Assembly (NCBI RefSeq): GCF_900108515.1
Contig: NZ_FNWW01000001.1
Coordinates: 310,001-374,000 of the forward strand
Origin: Halobacillus karajensis
Lineage (GTDB): Bacteria; Bacillota; Bacilli; Bacillales; Halobacillaceae
DNA: 64,000 nt
Direction of reading: 5' to 3'
Positions 27,789-36,199 of the stretch are shown here, piece after piece. The notes under the pieces are model-generated. The model saw only the letters and a program-made list of their open reading frames with translations, was not told where the DNA came from and searched no databases. Position 1 is the stretch's first letter, and the number at the start of each line of letters is the position of its first letter. The translations under genes were made by a program, and so were the position numbers.

Positions 27789-27914
27789 TCATCCTCCTTC
27801 AACATTCAAGATATGTCCATTCACATAATCAGCTGCATCAGAAGCTAAGAAAATGGCTGCTCCTTGCAAATCATCCGGCGTCCCCCAGCGTTCCAAACAC
27901 CTTTTCATGTGCTT
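27789..27914 (-). pseudogene. C-terminal relic of an SDR dehydrogenase
   Basis: Only the last ~40 residues remain: [17 protein letters not shown], then [17 protein letters not shown] and a stop. This is the C-terminus of gluconate 5-dehydrogenase or 2-deoxygluconate dehydrogenase-type SDRs. Everything upstream is missing and replaced by an unrelated terminator, so it is a deletion remnant. Confidence 0.7.
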
Positions 27915-27920
27915 GATAAA

Positions 27921-27952
27921 AAAAGAAAGCCCCAATTTTCCAGAGGGGGCTC
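27921..27952 (-). terminator. Terminator of the AEC transporter gene
   Basis: AGCCCC / GGGGCT stem around a 12-base loop, followed on the minus strand by TTTCTTTTTTTATC. It lies about 110 bases after the transporter stop, with no gene between. Confidence 0.75.
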
Positions 27953-28061
27953 AGGATGATACCCACCTGAATCAAAAAAGGGCGAGGCAAATAGCCAGGA
28001 TAGTCGCCGAATCGATTAGGCGGCAGCATGGAACGCTATCTAGATATGTCCAACTTTCAAA

Positions 28062-28982
28062 TTAGAACAAAATTTGAGCTAAATAGATCGTCAACGTAAC
28101 CGTTCCCATACTAAAAACTGTCGAAGCTAACACAATTTGAGCGGCAAGCTCCGGTTCGCTGCGATATTCTTGAGCGATGATTGCACTATTCACAGAACTT
28201 GGCATCCCTGAGGAAATCAACAGCGCCTGAGCTAGCACCCCCTCAAATCCTAGGGCCCAAATAAGCAATAACGCCAACATCGGTCCAAGCAACAATCGGA
28301 TAAATAGACTAATATAAACAACGATCAGTTTGAATTGAATGGTAAGCTGGGCCACTTGGGCCCCTAGAGTAATCAGAGCAATGCCGACCATGGCGTTTGC
28401 TACATACTCCCCAGGTTTCAAGATGAACTCAGGGACATCGACATTTCCTACGTTCAAAAGCACCCCGATCGTCATCGCATAGATAGCCGGCATCTTCAAT
28501 AAGCCAATCAGGGCCCTCCCTTTCCCTTCATCCACCGCTCGTAAGGAAAACACACCATATGTATAAGAAAATACATTCTGCAAGGTCATCACGATGACTT
28601 GGATAGTGGCCGCGAAGGGATCCTGTTTAAATGCCAAGTCGTTGACTGGAATTCCATAGTTTCCGGAGTTATAAAGCAGTACACTATTTGTAAATACTCC
28701 CCGGATGGCTTTGTTATACTTTCCAATCCATGCAACCATCTGTACGACAATATAGAGCACGAATATAAATAACGAGAAGAAAAGAAGAACCTTCCCCAGT
28801 AAGTCGAGAGAAAAAGAAGATTTATAGAGATTCACCAGCACAAACCCCGGGCTCAAAAAATAAATGTTGAGCTTGGCTAAAGTAAAGAGGTCCAGTTTGA
28901 ACGCTTTGTGCATGGCTGCTCCAATCCCTATTAAAATGAACACTGGAACGATAATATTGAGAAAAATAAATAGAATTTCCAT
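28062..28982 (-). CDS. AEC (auxin efflux carrier) family transporter
   Basis: About 306 residues, ten membrane segments in two inverted halves. The start MEILFIFLNIIVPVFILIGIGA and the C-terminal SSGMPSSVNSAIIAQEYRSEPELAAQIVLASTVFS are typical of AEC/MleP/MdcF-type carriers of malate, malonate or similar anions. I use the ATG at 28980-28982 after GGGGAGGAGG rather than the longer frame to 29045. No linked enzyme gives the substrate. Confidence 0.86.
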   Translation of the reverse strand: MEILFIFLNIIVPVFILIGIGAAMHKAFKLDLFTLAKLNIYFLSPGFVLVNLYKSSFSLDLLGKVLLFFSLFIFVLYIVVQMVAWIGKYNKAIRGVFTNSVLLYNSGNYGIPVNDLAFKQDPFAATIQVIVMTLQNVFSYTYGVFSLRAVDEGKGRALIGLLKMPAIYAMTIGVLLNVGNVDVPEFILKPGEYVANAMVGIALITLGAQVAQLTIQFKLIVVYISLFIRLLLGPMLALLLIWALGFEGVLAQALLISSGMPSSVNSAIIAQEYRSEPELAAQIVLASTVFSMGTVTLTIYLAQILF

Positions 28983-29041
28983 AGGATGCCTCCTCCCCTC
29001 TGTAACCATGTACTTCCTCACCCCGGGTCGATTCAATGTAA

Positions 29042-29075
29042 ACAAACATGGCCCTCATGAGGAGGACCATGTTTT
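29042..29075 (-). terminator. Hairpin between the YesL relic and the AEC gene
   Basis: AAACATGG / CCATGTTT arms with an inner CCTC/GAGG pairing; T-rich on both sides (TTTT on plus, TTTGTTT on minus). Probably the old terminator of the decayed gene. Confidence 0.55.
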
Positions 29076-29082
29076 ACTCATT

Positions 29083-29699
29083 TCACGCCGCTTCACTTGC
29101 TACTTTAATTTCTTCGATGTTTTCAAAGCATTTCAATCCCAGCCACATATTCAAGTGAGCAAAAATTTTAAACCCTGGAAAGGAAATGAAGAAATGATAG
29201 GTAGACAAACCTGTGATCATCATAAGCACCAGATGACTAGTTTCAAGAAACCAATCACTAAGGCTTGCTTGATCGTTTTCAGGACTGTCAAATCATAGTG
29301 GACATACACCAGCAAAATGTACAGAAGAACAATGATGAACGTTAACAGCAAATGGGCGCAACCGTGGAGAGTATATCAAATAGTATACCATCGAACGGAC
29401 GAAAAAAGTGTAGGTCATAAAAACATACAACACCTAAGAAGGTCAGGGCAAGAGCAAGACCGTTCGCTCTGAAAAATTCTTTCCGGAAATTCCTAAAGAA
29501 GTTTTTTACCAGCCGGGGTTCTGTTTCACCTATGGCCGCTTTTCTGTGACTGTATATAAGGACACAGTGATCGGACCCACTCCGAAAAGGATCCCCCCTA
29601 TTAACGTGCCCCCATCCACATTAAATTCAATAGGGCGAAATGGGTCCCCCAATTGCATAAAGCCAGGACACCAGCTAACAAACGTCCTTCCTGCACCAT
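29083..29699 (-). pseudogene. DUF624/YesL-family membrane protein, decayed
   Basis: Read across frames the minus strand gives the DUF624 pattern: MVQEGRLLAGVLALCNWG, then FALLNLMWMG (29699-29620); after a frameshift at a G-run near 29612, GTLIGGILFGVGPITVSLYT; after another near 29535, GETEPRLVKNFFRNFRKEF and further hydrophobic sequence; then a third shift near 29345 into LLLTFIIVLLYILLVYV and DLTVLKTIKQALVIG, ending in two stops. At least three frameshifts and several stops mean no product. YesL proteins normally sit beside sugar ABC transporters and their two-component systems. Confidence 0.75.
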
Positions 29700-29744
29700 C
29701 CTTTTTAATGGTGATTTTACGAGCCGTTGTATCTTTCAAACAAA

Positions 29745-29783
29745 AAACAAACAACGGAAGCAATAAACTCCCGTTGTTTGTTA
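29745..29783 (-). terminator. Terminator of the 43-residue coiled-coil gene
   Basis: ACAAACAACGG / CCGTTGTTTGT arms around a T/A-rich loop, followed on the minus strand by TTTTTTG. Confidence 0.8.
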
Positions 29784-29826
29784 GAACTCTACATGGATTC
29801 TCCTATAGTGGAGAGGTGGAGAACTC

Positions 29827-29958
29827 CTAAGATTTCTCCACTTCTTGTTTCAATTCAAAAACCTTCCGGCGTTCGTCCTCCAACTGTTCTTGCAGTCTCT
29901 TATTTTCCTTTACGAGATAATCCCTCTGATCCAGCACTCTTAACATATCTTCTCTCAT
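29827..29958 (-). CDS. Small coiled-coil protein of unknown function (43 aa)
   Basis: A short frame from ATG 29956-29958 to TAG, 43 residues (begins MREDMLRVLDQRDYLVKENK, ends VEKS). The heptad-like leucine/charged pattern is a coiled coil over its whole length. It is too small for usual gene callers but has its own terminator immediately downstream; the ribosome site (GGGA) is modest. Function unknown; I do not recognise a family. Confidence 0.6.
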   Translation of the reverse strand: MREDMLRVLDQRDYLVKENKRLQEQLEDERRKVFELKQEVEKS

Positions 29959-29999
29959 TACGTCCCTACTTTCTGTTTATAGATCCATGACTTTCATAC

Positions 30000-30435
30000 A
30001 TTTTATGGAATATGGTCTTCTTTTGATCATCCATGCGATTGACCCAACCCTTCCATTTTGCGTGTAGAAAAATGGCGTTTTTTATATTTTTTCGCAGTCA
30101 AAGTCTTTATACCCCACCTATGCCTTAGTTTAAACAAAATTTTAAAATTGTGTTCCTTATTACAGAAATAAGCGTCAACAAGGACTAACTATAGCAATGG
30201 CCTACACAAAAAGGAAGAGAAATCGTCTAAATCCCTCATACAAAGAGGCCAAGGATGCGAATACAGCTGCTCCGCTCCTTGACCTCTTTATTTTGTTTCC
30301 CTATAGTCCCCCTAACCATCCCCAGGGACAGCTTTTCCTGGCTAAAGCAGGTTCCTTCATCATCCGTTTATTTGATGATGTCATAGAATCGGAGCAATTT
30401 TAACCCATACTCCAGCAAACATCATCCCCGCTCTT
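30000..30435. other. Gene-free stretch with one long hairpin
   Basis: A strong inverted repeat (AAAGAGGCCAAGGA... with its complement, about 30241-30293) has T-rich sequence after it on the plus strand (ATTTTGTTT) and less on the minus strand. It may be the terminator of the minus-strand gene at 30436 or a leftover. A 68-codon plus frame runs through it and lacks a ribosome site. Nothing else seen. Confidence 0.4.
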
Positions 30436-30939
30436 TCAAATAGGATGAAAGTTGCCAGTAATAGAGTCGATCGTTAAAAGGTGATTCGAACGTTTGTCCC
30501 CATCATCAACTACATAAAAGGGACGATAAAAAAAGGTCTTTTTCTTTAATGCCAGGACAGGGACAGACATAGATTTCAGTTTTATAGAGGCGGAACGATA
30601 CATAAACTGTTTTGCTTCCTCTCCTGCATTTCCATAGGTCAACTCTTCCATAATTGTTTGGTCTGCTTCAATAGGGGTCTGATTAAATCCAGGTTCACAG
30701 TCAATAAGAGCGCCTCGTCCATTTACCCCATCAATCACACAACCAGAGGTTATCTTCTTTTTCATAAGCCCTTTGGTAAGAACGTTAAATTCAAAGTGGA
30801 AGTAAGGATAATAGATTTTATGGATGACTTTAAAGTCTATATTTTCTTCTATTTCCTTCAGGTGTAGTAAGACTTCCTTTTCATCATAGCTCTCCTTTTG
30901 CACTTTGGCCAGACGCATATCCCTAAACATCCCCTTCAT
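30436..30939 (-). CDS. Hypothetical protein linked to SSS symporter
   Basis: 167 residues at most, soluble, no signal peptide or membrane helix. It has a mixed alpha/beta pattern (ESYDEKEVLLHLKEIEENIDF, IHKIYYPYFHFEFNV, SGCVIDGVNGRGALID). I recognise no family. Three in-frame ATGs (30939, 30930, 30918) overlap or abut the symporter stop; the choice is uncertain. The 17-base overlap with the symporter gene suggests translational coupling, so it may have a role in regulating or using the transported solute. Confidence 0.7.
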   Translation of the reverse strand: MKGMFRDMRLAKVQKESYDEKEVLLHLKEIEENIDFKVIHKIYYPYFHFEFNVLTKGLMKKKITSGCVIDGVNGRGALIDCEPGFNQTPIEADQTIMEELTYGNAGEEAKQFMYRSASIKLKSMSVPVLALKKKTFFYRPFYVVDDGDKRSNHLLTIDSITGNFHPI

Positions 30940-32491
30940 TTATATACATTTTCTTTCTGACGAAGTCAGAAATAACTTTAGATTCAGACGCCATATCCTG
31001 GGATATTTTCTTTTCCAAGGGATTGGAGAGTTTCTTTCTCGTTTTAGCATTCTGTACAGCTTCTTGTATTTGTGGAGAAGGAGTTCTTCCAAAGTAATTT
31101 CCGATCCACATTCCGATGAACGAGATGATTAGACCTGCAAGAAACGGGTGTAAACCAGTAGGATTTTCCAACTCCAATGTGGTCCACAAAATATTGGTTG
31201 TCGCACCGCCGATCATGGCAAAAATCGCTCCCATGTTATTGGCTTTTGTTGAATAAACAGAGGCCACATACGGAACAAGGAAGCTATTCCCTAATACACC
31301 GAACGAAAAAATGACCAGTGTAAAAACAGAAGGAGGTTGATAGATGGCGACGATACATCCAATGACTCCGCCAGCAAAGACACAAATACGGGAAATCCAT
31401 ACCATCCGCCTTTCAGTAGCTCTTTTATCAATAAAACGCTGATAAATATCCCTCGATAAGATGGTCCCCGCTTGCATTAATAAAGAATCCGAGGTGGACA
31501 TAATAGCAGCCATAATGGCAGATAAAAGAATCGCTGCGAATATTCCCGGGAAAAATTGATAGGCGAGCTCTGGAATAATCATTTCCGGATCTGCAAGGTT
31601 TGGTAACAATACAATGCCTGCGAGACCAAGGAGGTAGGGAATAAAAATAAATAACTGATTCCATGTAGCGGCCCACATAATGGCACCTTTGACTGTTTTT
31701 GTACTTTTCATAGACATGTGTCTTACCACAATATGCGGAAGCCCCATATAACCAACGGAATAGATCAAGATCGCACCAATCACCACTCCCCATTGACCAT
31801 AATAAGCAAGGTCTTTGCCCCAAATGCTTAAGTAAGTCGGGTCAATCGAAGCTAATTGGGCGTTCACTTCACCTAGACTAATATGTGAAAAAGCCATAAT
31901 GGCAATCCCTGTAACTCCCAACACCATAATAATCCCTTGAATAAAATCCGTGTAAACGACCGCTAAATAGCCTCCTGCAACCGTGTATGTAATAATCACT
32001 CCTACTCCGACCAAGAGAGCTGCTTCATAGGGCCACCCTGTTAATGCTGTCAAAGCTTTTCCCGAAGCTATAAATTGAGCAAAGACATAAGCAAGGATAA
32101 AAATGATAGAAATCACAGATCCAATCACTCTTACCGCTGGACTTTCATATCGCTTCTCTAAATATTCTATGGGCGAGAGCGCACTTAAAGCTTCGGACAT
32201 ACGCCTCATCCTCTTTCCTAATACAGATAGATTGATAATCGCTCCACCTGCATCCCCAAGCGCATACCAAAGAGCATACCACCCTTGTTGGAAGGCAAGG
32301 GCGGGGCCTCCCATAAACATATATCCGCTCATCGAGCTGCTTTGCATCGTCATGGCTGTAACTGCCGGGCCGATACTTCTGTTGCCAAGTAAATAGTGTT
32401 CGGAGGACTTTGAAGCATTACGTGAAAACCATAGTCCGATTCCTAATAAAACCAGCAAATATACAAGGAAGATAACGCCATCTAATTTCAT
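30923..32491 (-). CDS. Sodium:solute symporter (SSS family)
   Basis: 522 residues, 13 membrane segments. Family marks are FLVYLLVLLGIGLWFSRNAS, the long first loop with GNRSIGPAVTAMTMQSSSMSGYMFMG, and the sodium-site helix AAILLSAIMAAIMSTSDSLLMQAG (about 300-325). PutP/PanF-like; the substrate could be an amino acid or a carboxylate. A 43-residue membrane protein gene lies 26 bases upstream, a pairing also seen for the other SSS gene in this window. A hypothetical gene overlaps its end. Confidence 0.9.
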   Translation of the reverse strand: MKLDGVIFLVYLLVLLGIGLWFSRNASKSSEHYLLGNRSIGPAVTAMTMQSSSMSGYMFMGGPALAFQQGWYALWYALGDAGGAIINLSVLGKRMRRMSEALSALSPIEYLEKRYESPAVRVIGSVISIIFILAYVFAQFIASGKALTALTGWPYEAALLVGVGVIITYTVAGGYLAVVYTDFIQGIIMVLGVTGIAIMAFSHISLGEVNAQLASIDPTYLSIWGKDLAYYGQWGVVIGAILIYSVGYMGLPHIVVRHMSMKSTKTVKGAIMWAATWNQLFIFIPYLLGLAGIVLLPNLADPEMIIPELAYQFFPGIFAAILLSAIMAAIMSTSDSLLMQAGTILSRDIYQRFIDKRATERRMVWISRICVFAGGVIGCIVAIYQPPSVFTLVIFSFGVLGNSFLVPYVASVYSTKANNMGAIFAMIGGATTNILWTTLELENPTGLHPFLAGLIISFIGMWIGNYFGRTPSPQIQEAVQNAKTRKKLSNPLEKKISQDMASESKVISDFVRKKMYINEGDV

Positions 32492-32517
32492 CCTTTTCCT
32501 CCTTACCTCCGTTTTTA

Positions 32518-32649
32518 TTAAATTTCATCCATATCCTCTTCATTTTCGTCTTCTCTTTTGAACTTCAGATACATGACCGTTGCCAGACCCAGCCACAAGA
32601 ATGGCCAAGGTATAAATGTCCAAAAAGTGACTGAAGGAAGCTCAAACAT
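32518..32649 (-). CDS. Small membrane protein, probable symporter accessory subunit (43 aa)
   Basis: Below the size normally called. ATG at 32647-32649 follows a perfect GGAGGTGATCCC ribosome site. The protein (starts MFELPSVTFWTFIPWPFLW) has one transmembrane helix followed by a KFKRED and acidic tail (EENEEDMDEI-like). It lies directly upstream of the SSS gene. Short single-span proteins paired with SSS carriers are known in Bacillaceae as symporter small accessory proteins; their mechanism is not established. Confidence 0.78.
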   Translation of the reverse strand: MFELPSVTFWTFIPWPFLWLGLATVMYLKFKREDENEEDMDEI

Positions 32650-33015
32650 GGGATCACCTCCGATATTCCAACGTTTAGTTGATCTATTAACCTATCATTA
32701 AGTTTATATACAGAATTTTCAAACATCAATAGACTGAATGTAAACCTATTTCTTTTACATTTTGACATAATGACAACTAAGTATTATAGATGTTTGAAGA
32801 TGTCTATGAAAACTACACCTAAACTCTTCACCGGACATATAGCCTGAATAAATCAGGAACAGACTGGCAGTAACGAGTGAATTTTTGACCTAAATCTATT
32901 AGGAGGAGTGAACAGGTCGAGAAAACACAGCATGCGGAAACAGTTATGGTCATGACATAAAATCGTCATGACCATAAAGGTAACTGAGAAGTGGACATCA
33001 GCTTGATACCAACGG
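32650..33015. other. Intergenic region between lyase and symporter operons
   Basis: No gene. It contains a plausible minus-strand promoter for the symporter pair (TTGATG, 17 bases, TAAACT around 32710-32740) and the inverted repeat at 32944-32977. Otherwise nothing supportable. Confidence 0.4.
32944..32977. repeat. Perfect 13-base inverted repeat containing two GTCATGAC palindromes
   Basis: TTATGGTCATGAC and its exact complement are separated by eight bases. Each arm holds GTCATGAC (32949-32956 and 32965-32972), itself a palindrome, so the two sit 16 bases apart as direct repeats. There is no U-tract on either side, which favours a protein-binding site or mRNA 3' stabiliser over a terminator for the lyase gene ending at 33016. 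Confidence 0.55.
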
Positions 33016-34488
33016 TTATTTTAAATCCAGTTTTATTTTTTCTATATGATTCCATGCGGATTTCACATTTTTCTCCATAGTTCTCCACACTTCTGTTCGC
33101 TCTTCAATCATATCTTTCACCACTTTAGAATTAGGCCCCCCCTGAATACTTCTTCTTTCAACAAACTGTTGAGGATCAACAATAGCTTTCCAATCCTCTT
33201 CCGAAATTTTAACGACCTCAAGCCACTCATTCACCTCATAAGGGGTTAACTCGTAAAGTTCTTTATTTAAACTTAAGCTTTTTTTGGCCACTAAGCTTGA
33301 CAAACGATGGGCTTCTCTAAAGGGGACCCCATAATCACGAGCAAGAACATCAGCTAATTCGGTAATAGTAATCATATTCATGGCGGCCTGGCTTCTGGCT
33401 TTGTCTTTATTGAAGGACATCGTGATAATGACCGCTCTCATCAGCTTTACAACTCGTAAAGATTTTCCAACCCCTTCATAAAGATGTGGTTGAAGATCAT
33501 CTTCTGTATCCACAATATCCCCATATGGGGTGTTATGAATCATCTGGACAATGGTTAACCCCTCCCCAACAGCACTACTGGCCAGGGCCCTTGAATGCTC
33601 TAAAGAAACCGGATTTCTTTTTTGAGGCATGATGCTGCTCGCTTGTACATAGGCATCTGAGACTTTTAATAATCCTACCTCTCGTGAAGCCATTCTAAGG
33701 AATTCCTGGATCCATCGACCCATATTTGTCATCAGGCTAACAATAGAAAGACCTGATTCTAACAAGTAATCCCCGGTAGCTATAGCATCATAGGAATTCT
33801 CCATTACTCCTTTAAACCCTAATAGTTCTGCTACACGATGACGATTAATGGGGAAAGCCGTCGTCGTAATGGCCGCAGCTCCCATAGGCGATCGGTTGAC
33901 CACATCATAGGCATTCCACAACCTTTGAACATCACGGTAGAGATTATCTGCTATAGCTAAGATATAGTGAGCAAATGTAGTTGGTTGGGCGGGTTGTGTA
34001 TGAGTGTGAGCAGGCATAACGTTGTTCACATGATCTTTCGCTTGCTCTATTAATGTTTGACCAAGCGCTCCTGTTTGGTCAATTAGTTCCAGCAAATGTT
34101 CCCGTAGAACCAGCCTGTACATCGCCTCTCCCATATCATTTCTACTTTTAGCCATGTGCATCTTCCCTGCCAAATCAGGTCCTATCAGCTCAGCAATTTT
34201 AGATTCAACTAAGAAAAATAAATCTTCGTAAACAGGATCATATTGTAGTTCCTCTTTCTTCATTTGGGATACTTTATTCACACCATTAAGGATTTTCTTT
34301 GCTTCGTCATCTTTAATCATTTTTTGTTCTTTAAGCATTGTTGTATGAGCACGGTGAATCATAATCATCGCATCGAAAAGGTATTCGCTTTGATCTTTGA
34401 AAACTGGTTTTAACAACTCATTGACATACGTTTTACCTGGAAATCCTGTTCCATCTTCCGCTTCAAAGTTCTCCTTAAATTCACTCAT
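33016..34488 (-). CDS. Argininosuccinate-lyase-like enzyme (fumarase/aspartase superfamily)
   Basis: 490 residues. The superfamily signature reads ASSIMPQKRNPVSLEH (about 290-305), with the catalytic serine loop; HTHTQPAQPTTFAH carries the conserved His-Thr-Gln segment and KSRNDMGEAMYR the first conserved region. Members cleave C-N bonds to release fumarate. No arginine genes are near; instead it follows an ABC importer and a ROK regulator, so a catabolic role on an N-substituted aspartate or related imported compound is more likely than arginine synthesis. EDDS lyase is a characterised precedent for such a role. The substrate is unknown. Confidence 0.82.
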   Translation of the reverse strand: MSEFKENFEAEDGTGFPGKTYVNELLKPVFKDQSEYLFDAMIMIHRAHTTMLKEQKMIKDDEAKKILNGVNKVSQMKKEELQYDPVYEDLFFLVESKIAELIGPDLAGKMHMAKSRNDMGEAMYRLVLREHLLELIDQTGALGQTLIEQAKDHVNNVMPAHTHTQPAQPTTFAHYILAIADNLYRDVQRLWNAYDVVNRSPMGAAAITTTAFPINRHRVAELLGFKGVMENSYDAIATGDYLLESGLSIVSLMTNMGRWIQEFLRMASREVGLLKVSDAYVQASSIMPQKRNPVSLEHSRALASSAVGEGLTIVQMIHNTPYGDIVDTEDDLQPHLYEGVGKSLRVVKLMRAVIITMSFNKDKARSQAAMNMITITELADVLARDYGVPFREAHRLSSLVAKKSLSLNKELYELTPYEVNEWLEVVKISEEDWKAIVDPQQFVERRSIQGGPNSKVVKDMIEERTEVWRTMEKNVKSAWNHIEKIKLDLK

Positions 34489-34503
34489 AGTTTCACCTCA
34501 TTG

Positions 34504-36189
34504 TTATAGAGTGTTTTCCGATTTCACTCCAAAAAACTTGTAGGAAATAATCATCACAATGGCAATTAACCCAACTTGGATCATTCCAAATGCTGCAGCT
34601 TGACCTAAATTGAATAGGCGCAGCTGGTTCATAATCTCTATAGAGATAGGGCGATTATCCAATGTATACAACAAAACGGATGTTGGAAATTCACCAACAG
34701 CCTGAACAAATGCAAGCAAGGTACCGCTTAATACCCCCGGCATAATCATAGGTAAGACTACCCTTCTAAATGTATAGAGCCATTTTGCACCAAGGCTTTG
34801 TGCTGCTTCCTCTATGGAATCATCCAACTGCTCTAAAACAGCAGAAGTGGAACGTACAACTAATGGAATAAAACGAACAAAATAGGCAAGAGGCAAAATC
34901 CAATAAGTACCTACTAAGACTTGGCCGAATGAAAATGGCGTTCCCTTATTAAAAGCTAGAATAAGATTCATCCCTACGACCGTCGCAGGCAATGCCCATG
35001 GAATCATGACAAGAATATCTAGTAAGTTTTTTCCTATAAACTTTCTCTTCACTAGTGCATAGGAGGTTATCATTCCAAATAGGAAACACCCTAAACAGGC
35101 GACAAAAGCCATAAATAAACTGTTCCTTACAGGATCCCATATAGTTGGATCCTCAAATAGAAGGCGATAATTCTCAAAGTTAAAAGCAGTCGGGTAGGTT
35201 TCCCATGTCCATGACCCTTCAGGTACAAAAGATAGAATAGCTAGAACAGCGTGAGGCAAAAGAAGAATGATCATAGCCATGACTCCCAAAGTCACCATCA
35301 ACCATTTGAGGAATGGGTTGCTTACTTCACTCCGATGGGCTCCAATCCCTTTGGTCCCCATCCTGTAATCCTTCCGATTCTGGAACCATCGCATAAATAA
35401 GAGAAAAGAGATAGAAATAATAGATAGAATCACAGATTGAGTGGCCGCCATTTCCAAGTTTCCATTTATTTTAGAAAAATAGATTTGCAAACTTAATACG
35501 CGGAATCCCCCAGCAAGCAAAAAAGGAGCACTAAAAGATGCCATTGATACCATGAATACAAGAAGAGAAGCCGCTACTAATGCAGGAGTCAGCAATGGAA
35601 ACGTCACCTTCCAGAAAACGCCAAACCGTCCAGAGCCTAAACTGGCCGCTGACTCTTCTAAGGACGGATCCACATTATTCAATGCTGATGAAACGGTCAT
35701 ATAAAAGTAGGGATACATCGTATAGGCATGCACAATCAATATTCCTGTTATCCCGCCGATGCTAAAAGGGACCTCTTCAAGGTTAAAAATATCCTTGATC
35801 ATATTTGGTATGAGTCCCACTTCACCGTAGAGCCACATGAAAGCCATGACCCCTACAAGGGATGGAAGAACGATTGGCATGATAGCAATCCCGGAAAAAA
35901 AGGAGCGTCCTGGAAAGTGGTATCTTGTAAAAATATAAGCTAATGGAACACCAATTAACGCGCTAAATAATACGGATAGTAAAGATATATACACAGAATT
36001 CCATAAAGCTTCCAAATTAGATTGTGCCTTAGGACCGAAAAAATCAATATAATTCTGGAGTGTAAGAGATCCACTTTTTTTAAAGCTTTCCAGTAGCGTT
36101 TCTAAGGAAGGATAAAGGACATAACCCACTAATATAAGTACGATAGGTATTAGTAATAACAGGGTTTTTCTTTTTTCAGCCTTAAGCAT
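34504..36189 (-). CDS. ABC transporter permease, fused two-domain (FbpB/ThiP-like)
   Basis: 561 residues made of two tandem binding-protein-dependent permease domains of six spans each. The EAA loops are EESAASLGSGRFGVFWKVTFPLL (first half, ~185-210) and EEAAQSLGAKWLYTFRRVVLPMI (second half, ~470-495). Such fused permeases serve iron(III), thiamine, phosphonate and polyamine-type importers. It lies between the ATPase and the lyase gene with 10-15 base gaps. Confidence 0.9.
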   Translation of the reverse strand: MLKAEKRKTLLLLIPIVLILVGYVLYPSLETLLESFKKSGSLTLQNYIDFFGPKAQSNLEALWNSVYISLLSVLFSALIGVPLAYIFTRYHFPGRSFFSGIAIMPIVLPSLVGVMAFMWLYGEVGLIPNMIKDIFNLEEVPFSIGGITGILIVHAYTMYPYFYMTVSSALNNVDPSLEESAASLGSGRFGVFWKVTFPLLTPALVAASLLVFMVSMASFSAPFLLAGGFRVLSLQIYFSKINGNLEMAATQSVILSIISISFLLFMRWFQNRKDYRMGTKGIGAHRSEVSNPFLKWLMVTLGVMAMIILLLPHAVLAILSFVPEGSWTWETYPTAFNFENYRLLFEDPTIWDPVRNSLFMAFVACLGCFLFGMITSYALVKRKFIGKNLLDILVMIPWALPATVVGMNLILAFNKGTPFSFGQVLVGTYWILPLAYFVRFIPLVVRSTSAVLEQLDDSIEEAAQSLGAKWLYTFRRVVLPMIMPGVLSGTLLAFVQAVGEFPTSVLLYTLDNRPISIEIMNQLRLFNLGQAAAFGMIQVGLIAIVMIISYKFFGVKSENTL

Positions 36190-36199
36190 ATAGGGTTAC

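Noticed and set aside
28864-29298. 144-codon plus-strand frame
   Set aside because: Antisense to the AEC transporter and to the YesL relic, with no support of its own.
30197-30403. 68-codon plus-strand frame
   Set aside because: No ribosome site, no recognisable composition, and a strong hairpin runs through it.
33016-34488. argH for arginine biosynthesis
   Set aside because: No argG or other arg genes; it is the last gene of a ROK-regulated importer operon.
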